A DNA stretch of 64,000 nucleotides from Bartonella sp. M0177 (GCF_016102285.1 NZ_JACFOY010000001.1:620001-684000); one strand, 5' to 3'; counted from the stretch's first letter, positions 40,520 through 51,295 are shown. Numbers and translations: made by a program. The notes: generated by a model from the letters alone, not told the origin.

Positions 40520-41746
40520 ATGGGTGATCAAATGGTTGAGCAAACGGAAGAATTGTCGCCTTATTGGCGGCGAAATCTGGTCATATCGGCTTTTGGTGCT
40601 TTTACGACTATTGTCGGAATGACTGTCCTTTTGCCCTTTTTGCCACTTTTTGTTGAAGAAATCGGAGTGCGCGATCCTGAGGCTGTTTCGGAATGGTCAG
40701 GCATTGCCTATGCCGCGACGTTTTTTTCCGCAGCTCTTGTTGCACCTTTGTGGGGGCGTTTGGGCGACCGTTACGGACGTAAGCTCATGTTGGTTCGTGC
40801 AAGTTTCGGTATGGCAATCTCGATCGGATTGATGGGTTTTGTGACAAGCATTTCACAATTGGTTTTATTGCGATTATTGACGGGGCTCGCCGGAGGTTAT
40901 GCTTCGGGAGCGGCCATTCTTGCGGCCACACAAACGCCGAAAGATAAAACCGGATGGGCATTGGGCGTTATTTCGTCAGGTGTTATGGCGGGCAATTTTA
41001 TCGGCCCTCTCATTGGCGGTATTTTGCCGGATTATATTGGCATAAGAACATGTTTTGTCGCTATCGGTATTCTGATTTTTATAACTTTTATCATTACGAC
41101 CTTTGCAATCAGTGAAAATCGTAAGGTTTTCGTTGATCGGCGCCATAACAAAACCAGGGGTGCACTGAAGCAAAGTCTCTTTAATCACAGTGTTTGTGCA
41201 ATGTTGCTAACCGGAGCGCTCCTAACATTTGCCAATCTGTCAATCGAGCCGATTATAACAATTTACGTCAATACGCTGTCGAGAGGAGGAGCGAGTGTAA
41301 CTTTCTGGGCAGGTCTTGTTATGTCAATGACAGCTTTAGGAAGCGCATTATCGGCAAGTTCGGTCGGGCGGCTTGCAGATCGTGTCGGTCATTGGAAAAT
41401 ATTGGTCTCGGCGATGATTTTATCCGTAATTCTCGTCTTGCCGCAAGCATTTGTTGAATCCGCATGGATGTTGGTTGTACTGCGGTTTCTGCTTGGTCTG
41501 GCACTTGGAGGTTTAATTCCCTGTGTCACTGCTATTTTGCGGCATATTGTGCCGGATAATGCTGTGGGGACAGTTTTGGGGCTTTCTGTTTCGTCGCAAT
41601 ATGTAGGGCAGGTTCTGGGGCCTGTTTGCGGTGGGTTTATTGGCGGCTGGTTCGGCATTCGTCCGGTCTTTTTTGTGACCGCCTTGGTTATTCTCTCTGC
41701 AATTGTCATCAACCTGAAACTTTATCGAAAACGCGACGGAAATTGA
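40520..41746 (+). CDS. Major facilitator multidrug efflux transporter (DHA1-like)
   Basis: 408-residue inner-membrane protein with about 12 hydrophobic segments. Motif A is WGRLGDRYGRKLM in loop 2-3. Motif C in segment 5 reads GVISSGVMAGNFIGPLIGG, a mark of proton-driven antiporters. The second half repeats the pattern (GRLADRVGHWK, VLGPVCGGFIGG). This fits the DHA1 drug:H+ antiporter group such as MdtG or TetA-like proteins; substrates are unknown. The start may be ATG 40520 or ATG 40532; GGGTGA before the second is the only ribosome-binding-like sequence. Confidence 0.86.
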   Translation: MGDQMVEQTEELSPYWRRNLVISAFGAFTTIVGMTVLLPFLPLFVEEIGVRDPEAVSEWSGIAYAATFFSAALVAPLWGRLGDRYGRKLMLVRASFGMAISIGLMGFVTSISQLVLLRLLTGLAGGYASGAAILAATQTPKDKTGWALGVISSGVMAGNFIGPLIGGILPDYIGIRTCFVAIGILIFITFIITTFAISENRKVFVDRRHNKTRGALKQSLFNHSVCAMLLTGALLTFANLSIEPIITIYVNTLSRGGASVTFWAGLVMSMTALGSALSASSVGRLADRVGHWKILVSAMILSVILVLPQAFVESAWMLVVLRFLLGLALGGLIPCVTAILRHIVPDNAVGTVLGLSVSSQYVGQVLGPVCGGFIGGWFGIRPVFFVTALVILSAIVINLKLYRKRDGN

Positions 41747-41833
41747 GAACGGGAACATAAAACCGGCATCATGCTCATGTTCAAGTTTGACACTTTGCCA
41801 AGACCCGCTGCAAATTCAAATAGGAGTTATATG

Positions 41834-41860
41834 AAAAAGGCGGTCAGAGACCGCCTTTTT
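41834..41860 (+). terminator. Bidirectional terminator between the efflux gene and actP
   Basis: A perfect 12-bp stem (AAAAAGGCGGTC with GACCGCCTTTTT) with a three-base loop and T runs on both strands. It lies between the converging transporter genes. Confidence 0.92.
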
Positions 41861-41925
41861 CTTGAGTTCAGGATATTCTTCTAAACCGGATTCTATTTAT
41901 ACAATCCGGTTAAACAGAAACCGTT

Positions 41926-43671
41926 TTAATGGTCGGAGGCGACTGACGCTCCGATGCCGGTTTCAGAACGGATTTGCTGGGCAGGAAAACCGGCGCGATC
42001 TTCCTGTGCCCGACTGGAGTTGTCGGTTATTGAAAATAACCAAACGCCGCCAAAGCCCAATATCATGGAAAAGAGCGCTGGCGAGGTGTAGGGGAAGAGT
42101 ACTGACTCTGGCGAGAAACCGAATGTTGAAACCCACACGGCCGGCGAGACAATTGTCAGCCCCACAGAAGATATCAAACCAAGAAAACCTCCGATGACCG
42201 CACCTCGTGTTGTGCATTTTTTCCACATAATGGAAAGCAAAAGAACAGGGAAATTTGCTGAGGCGGCAATAGCAAAAGCAAGCGCTACCATAAATGCCAC
42301 GTTCTGTTGCTCGAACACAATGCCAAGCAGGATAGCGATAATCCCGATGATGACCGTAGCAATACGGGATATCCGTAGTTCCACCTCACTCGTTGCAGCC
42401 CCTTTTTTCAAAACCATATTGAAAATATCATGGGATATTGCCGTCGCTCCGGAAAGGGTAAGACCGGCAACGACAGCCAGAATAGTTGCAAAAGCAACCG
42501 CCGAGATAAAACCATAGAACAGGTTTCCGCCAACTGCCTTTCCCACCATGACCGCAGCCATATTGGCTGCTCCTGCACCACCTGCGAAGGGGGCCGAGAG
42601 CTCGGGATCGGACAGCACAAGTGCAATGGCACCAAAACCGATGATAAAGATAACGATATAGAAATATCCGTTCCAGACTGTTGCCCACAAAACAGATTTT
42701 CTCGCTTCTTTTGCATTCGGAACAGTGAAAAAGCGCATCAGAATATGGGGAAGGCCGGCGGTACCGAACATCAATGCCATACCGAAGGAAATAGCCGAAA
42801 TCGGGTCCTTTATAAAACCACCGGGAGCCATAATGGATTGTCCGGCGGCGACCGCCTCAGGCGATGTCGGATCAACAGAGTTTTTGTGGGCAAACAATGT
42901 CGCTTTGACATTGACGGCCGCCTGAAAGAAATTTTCAAAGCTGAAATTGAATTTCAACAAGATCATGAACGCCATGAAGGTGACGCCGATAAGAAGCAAT
43001 ACGGCCTTGATAATCTGCACCCATGTTGTCGCGGTCATGCCTCCGAAAAGCACATAAATCATCATCAAAACACCGACGAGAACAACGGCGTAAAGATAAT
43101 CCAGCCCGAACAGGAGTTTGATAAGCTGGCCGGCACCAACCATCTGCGCGATGAGATAAAAGGCGACAACCGTAAGTGTACCACAGGCCGCAAAGATACG
43201 TATAGGAACAGTGGCAAAACGGAAACCTGCCACATCGGCAAAATTGAAGCGACCAAGGTTACGCAACCTTTCCGCCACAAGAAACATGACAATAGGCCAA
43301 CCGACAAGAAAGCCGACTGCATAGATCAATCCGTCATAACCGACGCTCATGACCATAGCCGAAATTCCGAGAAAGGAAGCGGCAGACATATAGTCACCGG
43401 CAATGGCCAAACCGTTCTGGAAGCCGGTTATGCCGCCGCCAGCCGTATAGAAATCCGCTCGCGACCGGGTTCTGTTTGCAGCCCATTTGGTAATCCAGAG
43501 GGTCAGGGCAACAAATACAAAGAACATAATGATCGCCGACCAGTTGGTGGCTTGTTTGGGAAGCTCGCCGCCAATCGCATCAGCCTTCGCGCTCATTCCG
43601 GCGAGAAGAGAAAAAACAGCCACATTGATCGCTGAAACAACCGGTTTTTTATAAAAATAAAAGAGGCTCAT
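41926..43671 (-). CDS. actP: Cation/acetate symporter ActP
   Basis: 581-residue sodium:solute symporter (SSS family) with about 13 membrane segments. Family blocks are [29 protein letters not shown] (in two overlapping runs near residue 75), [18 protein letters not shown] and [21 protein letters not shown], which match ActP/YjcG. It imports acetate, glycolate and other short monocarboxylates. The N-terminus ([19 protein letters not shown]) looks like a signal or first membrane segment. Its start overlaps the end of the DUF485 gene by four bases, so the two are translationally coupled, as in E. coli yjcH-actP; acs is not adjacent here. Confidence 0.94.
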   Translation of the reverse strand: MSLFYFYKKPVVSAINVAVFSLLAGMSAKADAIGGELPKQATNWSAIIMFFVFVALTLWITKWAANRTRSRADFYTAGGGITGFQNGLAIAGDYMSAASFLGISAMVMSVGYDGLIYAVGFLVGWPIVMFLVAERLRNLGRFNFADVAGFRFATVPIRIFAACGTLTVVAFYLIAQMVGAGQLIKLLFGLDYLYAVVLVGVLMMIYVLFGGMTATTWVQIIKAVLLLIGVTFMAFMILLKFNFSFENFFQAAVNVKATLFAHKNSVDPTSPEAVAAGQSIMAPGGFIKDPISAISFGMALMFGTAGLPHILMRFFTVPNAKEARKSVLWATVWNGYFYIVIFIIGFGAIALVLSDPELSAPFAGGAGAANMAAVMVGKAVGGNLFYGFISAVAFATILAVVAGLTLSGATAISHDIFNMVLKKGAATSEVELRISRIATVIIGIIAILLGIVFEQQNVAFMVALAFAIAASANFPVLLLSIMWKKCTTRGAVIGGFLGLISSVGLTIVSPAVWVSTFGFSPESVLFPYTSPALFSMILGFGGVWLFSITDNSSRAQEDRAGFPAQQIRSETGIGASVASDH

Positions 43672-43976
43672 TTCTTCACCTCCTTTTTAATCTCTTCGAT
43701 ATAATTGTCATAACTGCTATTGGCGATCAGAATGTATATCGCGGTCAACAGAACCATGACCACAATCACGCCGATGCCAATCGGGATGGCAATGGTTGTA
43801 ACGCCGGTACCAATGCGTAAACTCAGAAATTGCTTGTCAAAGGCGATGAGTGCAATCCAGCCATAATAAACAATCAGCGCAATAACAGTAAGAACACCAC
43901 CAAGCCTATTCCGCTTTTTTCTCAACGTTATATAGGCGGGGCTCGCCTCAATTCGGGCAATAGTTTCTTTATCCAT
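43668..43976 (-). CDS. yjcH: DUF485 membrane protein, YjcH-like
   Basis: 102-residue protein with two membrane helices (about 30-50 and 60-85). The N-terminal segment [20 protein letters not shown] (12-31) is typical of DUF485. These small proteins are regularly encoded just before ActP-type symporters and may help assembly or regulation; the mechanism is not settled. GGAGGAGGAG stands ahead of the ATG. A block of 16-bp tandem repeats lies 50-113 bases upstream of the start, probably in the promoter region of the operon. Confidence 0.9.
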   Translation of the reverse strand: MDKETIARIEASPAYITLRKKRNRLGGVLTVIALIVYYGWIALIAFDKQFLSLRIGTGVTTIAIPIGIGVIVVMVLLTAIYILIANSSYDNYIEEIKKEVKK

Positions 43977-44025
43977 GACGGCTCCTCCTCCGTGACAGGA
44001 ATGTTTTTCAAGATCAGGTAGACAT

Positions 44026-44089
44026 TGTTACTCGTCATAGCTGTTACTCGCTATAACTGTTACTCGCGATAGCACTTACTCGCTATGGC
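44026..44089. repeat. Four tandem 16-bp repeats upstream of yjcH-actP
   Basis: Four head-to-tail copies of a 16-base unit: TGTTACTCGTCATAGC (44026-44041), TGTTACTCGCTATAAC (44042-44057), TGTTACTCGCGATAGC (44058-44073) and ACTTACTCGCTATGGC (44074-44089). All four share TTACTCG at the same phase, and each keeps an AT-containing core near GCTATAGC, which is palindromic. The exact 16-base period and position upstream of the operon suggest protein-binding sites or a variable-number repeat. Confidence 0.85.
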
Positions 44090-44658
44090 TTTTAATGAAT
44101 ATTCAAAAACGAAAAACGGATGCTTTAACCGCAACCATCAACGTTTTAGATAAATAAATACCATCTCTATTCTAAATAGAGACAGTAAACCATTATATTT
44201 TTTTACAAAATTATTTTAAGCTCAGGTAACAAAATCTCCCGTTTTTCACGTATATAAGTGAAACGAACTTAAGGCCTCCTCTTAATCCCTTTCGTTCTAT
44301 TAAAAAGAATTATTCAAATATGCTCTTATGTCAATATAGGCGCTAACGTAATTCGGTTTTTTATTAGTATTCATTATTCAACTTTTCGTATAATTATATC
44401 AAGGCATTGTTTTTATTAATTAAATTATCATTATGAATAAGCAGCCAAATCTATATGAAGTTCTTTAAAAAGAGAAAAATACCGCAGTTCCAGTGACCAT
44501 CCAAAACCCGATCGGTTTGTTTTCATCATGGATTGATCTATTTTAGAAAAATTCATAGCGAGAAACGATATAAAATGCGCTATAGCAAAACGATATTTGT
44601 AAGTGAAAATGGACTGGTTTGAACTTCCGGATTTATAAAACAACTGGGATGAAACAGA
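44090..44658. other. Intergenic region, nothing recognised
   Basis: About 570 bases between the yjcH upstream repeats and the DUF488 gene. A leftward frame of 70 codons at 44431-44643 has no recognisable domain. No hairpin terminator is seen. Confidence 0.5.
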
Positions 44659-45021
44659 ATGAAGATAGCAATCAAACGGGTTTATGAACCATATTCGGGA
44701 GATGACGGTTGGCGGGTTCTAATCGATCGCCTTTGGCCAAGAGGGCTTTCTAAAGAGAAAGCCCATATTGATGATTGGCAAAAGGAATTGGCACCGAGCA
44801 ATGATTTACGTCATTGGTTCAACCATGATGTTAGCAAATGGGAAGAATTCAAAAGCCGCTATATTGCAGAACTCAATACACAATCGGATCCAATAGAACT
44901 TTTTCTTTCTTCCCTGAAGAAACACGCGCATGTAACTTTATTATATGCAGCGCATGACCAAGAGCATAACAACGCGGTTGTACTTCTCAATTATCTGGAA
45001 AACCGTATTTCCCGGGATTGA
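44659..45021 (+). CDS. DUF488 family protein (YeaO-like)
   Basis: 120-residue cytosolic protein. It has the full family signature: an N-terminal IKRVYEP, then DGWRVLIDRLWPRGLSKEKA (residues 20-39), WQKELAPSNDLRHWF and the C-terminal VTLLYAAHDQEHNNAVVL. Biochemical function is unknown for the family; the conserved Arg, Trp and Asp residues suggest a small enzyme or regulator. Length is standard (about 120). Its last 35 bases overlap the 3' end of the convergent D-lactate-dehydrogenase-like gene, so the two transcripts are antisense to each other there. Confidence 0.87.
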   Translation: MKIAIKRVYEPYSGDDGWRVLIDRLWPRGLSKEKAHIDDWQKELAPSNDLRHWFNHDVSKWEEFKSRYIAELNTQSDPIELFLSSLKKHAHVTLLYAAHDQEHNNAVVLLNYLENRISRD

Positions 45022-46381
45022 GAATATTGTCAGGGTCGAGAGCCTGTTTGATTGTCCACATGAAATCGACTGCGTCTCCAAGTTCCATACGCAAATACTT
45101 TATCTTGCGTTGTCCTATACCATGTTCACCTGTGCAAGTGCCGCCCATTGATATGGCCCGTTCCGACAGCCTTTCGGTAAATTCATAGATGCGTTTTTCT
45201 TCCCGTTCGTTATCTTTCGGGTAACCGACAAAAACATGGAAATTACCGTCACCGACATGGCCGATGATTGGCCCGATCAAATTGTGTTCCTTCAAGTCTT
45301 TTTGCGTTTCGGTAACGCAATCGGCAAGACGTGAAATAGGCACACAGGCATCTGTAGAAAACACGTCGCAGTCAGGTAGGCTCGCTTCGGCAGCCCATAA
45401 CGCGCTATGACGGGCTTTCCAAAGTTGGGCACGTTTTTCCGGATCGGTCGATTGCTGGAAATTGTTCGAACCATGGGCTGCAGCGATTTCACTGAAAGTG
45501 GCGGCCTGGCTTGCAACGCCTGCCTCATCGCCATGGAACTCGACGCAAAGCGTCGGGCGTGGCTCCAAGCTCAAACCGGAATAGGCGTTACATGCCTTGA
45601 CCATAAATTCATCCATCAATTCGACACGTGCAAAGGGAATGGCACACTGTATGGACTCGATGACCGTATTACATGCGTCTCCAATTGTTGCAAAAGTGCA
45701 AATGCCGCTCGAAACGACTTCAGGTATCGGATGCAGCCTTATTGTGAGTTCGGTAAAAAGCCCGAGTGTGCCTTCCGAGCCAACGAGGAGCCGTGTCAGA
45801 TCATAACCGGCGGCAGATTTTTTGGCTCTACTTGCCGTGCGGATGAGGCGGCCGTCGGCCATGACAGCCTCTGCACATAAAACCGCCTCTCTCATTGTTC
45901 CGTAACGAACAGCGCTGGTACCTGATGCGCGTGTGGCCGCCATACCCCCGATCGATGCATTTGCACCGGGGTCAATCGGAAAAAACAAACCGCTATCACG
46001 CAACCAGCTGTTCAATTTTTCTCGCGTAATACCCGGTTGTACCGTGATTGTCATATCTTCCGGTGAAAAAGATACCACCTGATCCATTTTTGAAAAATCG
46101 ATACTGATACCACCTACCGGAGCATTCAATTGCCCTTCAAGCGAGCTTCCCACACCAAAACCGATAATCGGCATTTTATGACGGGCGCAAATTTTGACTG
46201 TCTTGACAACATCATCTTTTGACAATGCATAAACAACGCCATCAGGCACTTCGTGCCGCAATTTTGTTTCATTGTGCGAGTGGGTATCACGAACTGAAAG
46301 ATTGTTGCTGAAACGATTGCCAAAGGCCGTTTCCAATTCTTTACACACTTGATCTACGGTCTTCTGATCTAATCTAGCCAT
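44987..46381 (-). CDS. FAD-linked oxidase, D-lactate/glycolate dehydrogenase type, diverged copy
   Basis: 464-residue flavoprotein with an FAD_binding_4 domain (about 45-185) and an FAD-linked-oxidase C-terminal domain. The C-terminal metal-site block GHVGDGNFH and GTCTGEHGIGQRK are intact. It resembles LDHD/Dld1 D-lactate dehydrogenases and GlcD. It is a tandem paralogue of the gene at 46964-48361. In the FAD phosphate-binding loop it reads PIIGFGVGSSLEG, where the family and the neighbour have PIIPFGAG-S, so binding or function may be altered. GAGAGGAG precedes the ATG. The 3' end overlaps the DUF488 gene. Confidence 0.88.
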   Translation of the reverse strand: MARLDQKTVDQVCKELETAFGNRFSNNLSVRDTHSHNETKLRHEVPDGVVYALSKDDVVKTVKICARHKMPIIGFGVGSSLEGQLNAPVGGISIDFSKMDQVVSFSPEDMTITVQPGITREKLNSWLRDSGLFFPIDPGANASIGGMAATRASGTSAVRYGTMREAVLCAEAVMADGRLIRTASRAKKSAAGYDLTRLLVGSEGTLGLFTELTIRLHPIPEVVSSGICTFATIGDACNTVIESIQCAIPFARVELMDEFMVKACNAYSGLSLEPRPTLCVEFHGDEAGVASQAATFSEIAAAHGSNNFQQSTDPEKRAQLWKARHSALWAAEASLPDCDVFSTDACVPISRLADCVTETQKDLKEHNLIGPIIGHVGDGNFHVFVGYPKDNEREEKRIYEFTERLSERAISMGGTCTGEHGIGQRKIKYLRMELGDAVDFMWTIKQALDPDNILNPGKYGFPDN

Positions 46382-46831
46382 TCTCTACACTCCTCTCCCT
46401 GTATTGGATAGCTAATTTAAAATGTTGGCACGATTGAGAGCTATTTTTCAATAAAAATATTCGTAAAATAAATGTATTATGTCAATTCATTATAATATAT
46501 TTGTTCTTTTAATTTCTTATATTAGAATGATTTTATAAAAAACGAAAAATGTGGAATATCAATATTCCAGGAAAAATACACCTGTTAAGGCAAACGGAAA
46601 TCAACGGGTCTCTATATCTCATTTTTTCCGATTGCGGCTAGAAATACGTTCCCCTGACAAAAAATCGTTTTGTTATCATTCAAGAAAATAAGAGTACAGA
46701 GATTACTTGAGCAAGTAAACGCAGGAACGCGTTTTAAAAGCGGTTTAGATATTGCGTTATGCGGACTTTAAGTTTCAAGAAAATAAATAAACCGGAATAA
46801 AATCTGAAACACAAAAATAACCTTAAGAAAT
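46382..46831. other. Intergenic region between the two oxidase genes
   Basis: About 450 bases upstream of the first oxidase gene, AT-rich around 46430-46560. It is long enough for an independent promoter, so the two paralogues are probably separate transcription units. No gene is visible. Confidence 0.5.
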
Positions 46832-46865
46832 AAAAAAGCTGCCCATTTCATAAAAACAGGCAGCC
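46832..46865 (-). terminator. Rho-independent terminator of the second oxidase gene
   Basis: On the minus strand a six- to seven-bp stem (GCTGCC with GGCAGC, 46859-46864 with 46838-46843) is followed by a run of six T. It lies about 100 bases past the stop at 46964. It separates the two paralogous oxidase genes transcriptionally. Confidence 0.75.
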
Positions 46866-46963
46866 AATGAGAGGTCAATTTTTATCAAATATACCGGAAA
46901 GAAGCACGACTGATAAATACCGTTTCAAATTTATTGGTTGAAGAGCCGCTTCACCATTGATTA

Positions 46964-48361
46964 TCAATAGTCTTCAAATCCATATTTTCCGGGGTTGAGA
47001 ATATTGTCAGGATCAAGAGCTTTTTTGATAGCCCTCATGTAATCGACAGCATCGCCAAGTTCGAGCCGCAAATATTTTGCTTTTCTTTGTCCGATACCAT
47101 GTTCACCTGTGCACGTTCCATCCATTGAAATTGCCCTTTCGGACAATCTTTCGGAAAATTCATAGACCTTCTTTTCTTCTTCTTTATTGCCTTTGTGATA
47201 GCCAAGAAGAACATGGAAGTTTCCATCACCGACATGACCGACCATTGGACCGATCAGGTGGTGCTCCTGAAGATCTTTCTGTGTTTCACCCACGCAATCG
47301 GCAAGCCTTGAAATAGGCACACAGGCGTCAGTGGAAAAAACATCGCAATCGGGTAAGCTTGCCTGCGCTGCCCAGAAGGCTTCGTGGCGGGCTTTCCAGA
47401 GTTCGGCGCGTTTGTCCGGATCGGTCGAATGTTTGAAATCTTTTGATCCATGGCTTGCCGCTATTTCACCAAACAATGAAACTTGTGCAGCAACGCTGGT
47501 TTTATCGCCATGAAATTCGACACAAAGTGTGGGAAGGGGATCAAGTTTCAATCCCGAATAGGCATTGCAGGCTTTTGTCATGAACTCATCAAGAAGTTCG
47601 ACACGTGCGAAGGGAATGGCACATTGAATTGACTCAATAACCGCATTGCAGGCATCGGTTACAGTCGGGAAAGTGCAAGCGCCACACGAAACGACTTCTG
47701 GAAGCGGATGCAGACGCAGTGTAATTTCGGTAAAAATGCCAAGGGTTCCTTCAGAACCAACGAGAAGACGGGTCAGGTCATAGCCAGCGGCCGATTTTTT
47801 CGCGCGGCTTGCCGTGCGGATAATTCTTCCGTCTGCCATAACCGCTTCAGCACTTAAAACAGCTTCTCTCATCGTGCCATAGCGCACGGCATTGGTTCCG
47901 GATGCACGTGTCGAGGCCATGCCACCAATGGATGCATCTGCACCGGGGTCGATCGGAAAGAACAGGCCACTGTCGCGCAACCAGCTATTCAGAGTTTCGC
48001 GGGTAATACCGGGCTGAACAGTTATCATCATATCTTCTGGTGAAAAAGAAACGACCTGATCCATTTTTGAAAAATCGATGCTGATGCCACCTTTAGGCGC
48101 ATTGAGCTGCCCTTCAATGGAGCTTCCGGCTCCGAAGGGAATAATCGGCATTTTATGCTTGGCGCAAATCTTTACGATCTTTACAACATCGTCTTTATTG
48201 GTTGCATAGACAACGCCATCAGGAGTTTGTTGAAAAAGTGCGGTCACATTATGGGAATGAGCCTGACGGACAGAAAGATTGCGGCTGAACCGGTCTCCGA
48301 AAGCCGCTTTCAATTCTTCACAAACACGATCTATTGTCGCTTCATCGCAGTGTTTTGCCAT
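46964..48361 (-). CDS. FAD-linked oxidase, D-lactate dehydrogenase (LDHD/GlcD) type, canonical copy
   Basis: 465-residue flavoprotein, paralogous over its full length to the following gene on the same strand. The FAD-binding loop PIIPFGAGSSIEG, PGADASIGGMASTRASGTNA, the GSEGTLGIFTEITLRLHP block, GHVGDGNFH and GTCTGEHGIGQRKAKYL are all present and canonical. It likely oxidises D-lactate or a similar 2-hydroxy acid, passing electrons to the respiratory chain; exact substrate is not shown. The ATG at 48361 matches the neighbour's N-terminus; an upstream in-frame start would add 23 residues. Confidence 0.9.
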   Translation of the reverse strand: MAKHCDEATIDRVCEELKAAFGDRFSRNLSVRQAHSHNVTALFQQTPDGVVYATNKDDVVKIVKICAKHKMPIIPFGAGSSIEGQLNAPKGGISIDFSKMDQVVSFSPEDMMITVQPGITRETLNSWLRDSGLFFPIDPGADASIGGMASTRASGTNAVRYGTMREAVLSAEAVMADGRIIRTASRAKKSAAGYDLTRLLVGSEGTLGIFTEITLRLHPLPEVVSCGACTFPTVTDACNAVIESIQCAIPFARVELLDEFMTKACNAYSGLKLDPLPTLCVEFHGDKTSVAAQVSLFGEIAASHGSKDFKHSTDPDKRAELWKARHEAFWAAQASLPDCDVFSTDACVPISRLADCVGETQKDLQEHHLIGPMVGHVGDGNFHVLLGYHKGNKEEEKKVYEFSERLSERAISMDGTCTGEHGIGQRKAKYLRLELGDAVDYMRAIKKALDPDNILNPGKYGFEDY

Positions 48362-48787
48362 TCTTTTTACTTTCTCTTCGGGTGGGCAATTTTCTTTTGC
48401 CACTTTCGCGCCAAGCGCAATAAATTGCAATGATATTTCAAAATATTATGATTGATTTTGGTCTTTCGCGATAAATTTTTAAAAGGATTGAAAATTTATT
48501 CCAATGGAATTAGCGCATTTGTTTGTCTATCGTGAAATCATTTCAGTTAATGCACACTTGCTTGGTGATAAAATTTTTTTGTGAGTGTCAACTTCACCCG
48601 TCATTCCGGCATGATTATTTTTGCTGTACGAACAGAATGTGACAGACAGACTTAACTCACATCTATCCCGGTGCTTCTTGTAAATGTTCTCGTTATCATC
48701 CAACCCGCTTGAAAACTTTTCATCCAATATGATGAACGGTCAAGAGCGACCTGATTTTGCAAGAAGATTGGCGAAAACACCGTTAGC
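48362..48787. other. Intergenic region upstream of the second oxidase gene
   Basis: About 430 bases. It contains the promoter region of the oxidase gene and the 3' end of copA. No terminator hairpin with a T run follows copA that I can recognise, and no gene is evident. Confidence 0.5.
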
Positions 48788-51274
48788 CTACAAACGTGGT
48801 TTGAAGCGTTTCAAACGCAATGCATTGGAAAGCACAAAGACACTTGAAATTGCCATTGCCGCGGCGGATAGCATTGGCGACAATTGTACGCCCCAGACCG
48901 GATAAAAAATTCCGGCAGCAACAGGAATGAGCAAAACGTTATAACCGAATGCCCAGAACAAATTTTGCTTGATGTTGCGGATTGTTGCTTTTGAAATGGC
49001 AATCGCATTGACAACGCCTGTCGGATCGCCCGACATTAAAACAACATCGGCACTTTCAATAGCAACATCGGCACCGGTCCCAATGGCAATGCCGGTATCG
49101 GCAGCGGCAAGTGCCGGTGCATCATTGATGCCATCACCAACAAAGGCGACACGCCGTTCGCCCCCACTTATTTTTTTCACAGCATCCACTTTTCCTGCCG
49201 GAAGCACTTCAGCGACGATTTCTGAAATACCGAGTTTTGAGCCGATTGTCTTTGCTGTGTTACGGTTATCGCCTGTGACAAGCGCTGTTGCGATGCCCAT
49301 GTTTTGAAGTTCGGAAACTGTTTTTGCCGAATTTTGTTTGACGGGATCTTCAACGGCAAAAATTGCGGCAGCCTTATTGTCTATTGCCGCATAAAATGGC
49401 GTCATACCTTCATTGCCGAAAATCTCGGCATCTTTGGCAAAACCGGAGATATCGACATTTATCTCTTTCATATAACGGTCGGCCCCGATAATGACTTCCC
49501 GTCCATTAACTTTGCCGGAAATACCAAATCCGGGTTTGGAATTGAATTCTTCGACAGTTGAAAGGGGGATTCCGGCCTTTTTCGCAGCTTCATTCAAAGC
49601 CTCGCCAATCGGGTGTTCGGAGCGTAGTTCCACTGCTGCAACATCCGCCAATGTTTGTTTTTCATCAAATCCCGTGGCTGTGATTATTTTATTCAAAACA
49701 GGTTTACCAACCGTCAGTGTGCCGGTTTTGTCAAAAGCAACAACATCGGTATCACGCAATGCTTGTAACGCATCGCCACGACGGAACAAAATACCGAGAG
49801 TGGCTGCCCGACCTGTGCCCACCATAATGGATGTCGGTGTTGCAAGACCCATTGCACAAGGGCAGGCGATAATGAGCACCGATACACCGGCAATAAGAGC
49901 ATGCGGAAATTGCGGGGCAGGGCCGACGAAAAACCAGATAAAAAACGTAACAATTGCGGCTGCAAAAACAGCGGGGACAAACCAGCCGGTTACCTTATCG
50001 ACCAAAGCCTGAATGGGTAGTTTTGCACTTTGTGCATCTTCGACCATTTTCTGGATTTGTGCAATAAGTGTATCGCCACCGATCTTTTCAGCACGAAATG
50101 TCAAGGAGCCATTACCGTTGACAGTTCCGCCATAAACCTTGTCGCCTTCTTTTTTGGCAACGGGCAAAGGTTCGCCCGTCATCATGGATTCATCAACATT
50201 CGAGTTGCCGCTTGTGACAGAACCGTCAACAGGGAATTTTTCTCCCGGCCGCATTACAATAATGTCGCCGACAGCAACATCATCAAGCGCAACATCTGTT
50301 TCTTCGTTGTTTCTTAAAACATGTGCTGTTTTCGGTTTCAAACCGGCAAGCATACGGATAGCTTCACTGGTGCGTCCACGTGCACCTGCTTCAAGATAAC
50401 GGCCTAGCAGAATTAAAGTAACGATAACAGCTGCCGCCTCGAAATAAACATTATTGGTTCCCTCCGGCATATAAGCGCCTGCGAAGGTTGCAACGGTAGA
50501 ATAGGACCATGCAGCAAAGGAGCCGACAGCAACAAGCGAGTTCATATCCGGAGTGGCGCGAAAGAGATTGGGAATGCCGGATTTGAAAAACCTCCAACCG
50601 GGGCCAAAAAGCACTAGTGTTGTCAAAATAAATTCGACGAGGCGGGAGGGGAACATACCAATCGTCGTCATGACAAAGTGATGGAACGGCGGTATGATAT
50701 GGCCACCCATTTCGAGAACGAAAACCGGAATGGTGAGAATAAGAGCTATAACCAGTGAGCGGCCAAGTTTATGCGCTTCAATGGCTTGTCTGTCGACTTG
50801 CTTATGATTATTGACGGGCTTTGCACCATAACCGGCTTTTGCAACAGCTTTCTCCAGCGCATCAATTGTCGCGACATTTTTAAGCATCTCGACATGGGCA
50901 CGATTTGTTGCGAGATTAACAACAGCGGTCTTTACCCCGTCTACCGAAAGCAACGCCTTTTCAACGCGCCGCACACAAGAAGCGCAACTCATACCGTCAA
51001 TATCAAGATCAACCGGCTGGTAACCTACTTCATAACCGGCTTTCTCGACCGCTTGCACAAGCTCGTTGATACCGAGTTTATTGCGGCTCGTAACGTCAGC
51101 TTTTTCTGTTGCCAGATTGACAACAGCATTGTCCACGCCTTCAACTTTTTTGAGCGCTTTTTCAACGTGGCGAACACAAGATGCACAAGTCATCCCTTCA
51201 ATATCAAGCTCGATATGAAAATTATCATTTGCCGGAGATTGACCGGTTTCTTCCGTTTGTGAAGTTGTTGTCAT
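48788..51274 (-). CDS. copA: Cu(I)-exporting P1B-type ATPase
   Basis: 828-residue inner-membrane copper pump. Two N-terminal HMA domains carry GMTCASC (C30, C33) and GMSCASC (C97, C100). Eight membrane helices follow. The metal-site block is [11 protein letters not shown] in helix 6, the phosphorylation site AFDKTGTLT, the SEHPIGEAL motif and the [10 protein letters not shown] hinge. The C-P-C and paired HMA domains point to Cu(I)/Ag(I) rather than Zn. A GTG three codons upstream is possible, but GAAAGG sits correctly for the ATG at 51274. A CueR-type promoter lies directly upstream. Distant partner: the copZ-like chaperone at 497-709. Confidence 0.96.
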   Translation of the reverse strand: MTTTSQTEETGQSPANDNFHIELDIEGMTCASCVRHVEKALKKVEGVDNAVVNLATEKADVTSRNKLGINELVQAVEKAGYEVGYQPVDLDIDGMSCASCVRRVEKALLSVDGVKTAVVNLATNRAHVEMLKNVATIDALEKAVAKAGYGAKPVNNHKQVDRQAIEAHKLGRSLVIALILTIPVFVLEMGGHIIPPFHHFVMTTIGMFPSRLVEFILTTLVLFGPGWRFFKSGIPNLFRATPDMNSLVAVGSFAAWSYSTVATFAGAYMPEGTNNVYFEAAAVIVTLILLGRYLEAGARGRTSEAIRMLAGLKPKTAHVLRNNEETDVALDDVAVGDIIVMRPGEKFPVDGSVTSGNSNVDESMMTGEPLPVAKKEGDKVYGGTVNGNGSLTFRAEKIGGDTLIAQIQKMVEDAQSAKLPIQALVDKVTGWFVPAVFAAAIVTFFIWFFVGPAPQFPHALIAGVSVLIIACPCAMGLATPTSIMVGTGRAATLGILFRRGDALQALRDTDVVAFDKTGTLTVGKPVLNKIITATGFDEKQTLADVAAVELRSEHPIGEALNEAAKKAGIPLSTVEEFNSKPGFGISGKVNGREVIIGADRYMKEINVDISGFAKDAEIFGNEGMTPFYAAIDNKAAAIFAVEDPVKQNSAKTVSELQNMGIATALVTGDNRNTAKTIGSKLGISEIVAEVLPAGKVDAVKKISGGERRVAFVGDGINDAPALAAADTGIAIGTGADVAIESADVVLMSGDPTGVVNAIAISKATIRNIKQNLFWAFGYNVLLIPVAAGIFYPVWGVQLSPMLSAAAMAISSVFVLSNALRLKRFKPRL

Positions 51275-51295
51275 GAAACGCACCTTTCACATCAA

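Noticed and set aside
42430-43635. A 401-codon open frame antisense to actP
   Set aside because: It lies wholly inside the well-supported actP gene on the other strand. Its translation is rich in His, Cys, Lys and Gly without any domain, typical of a shadow frame opposite a membrane protein.
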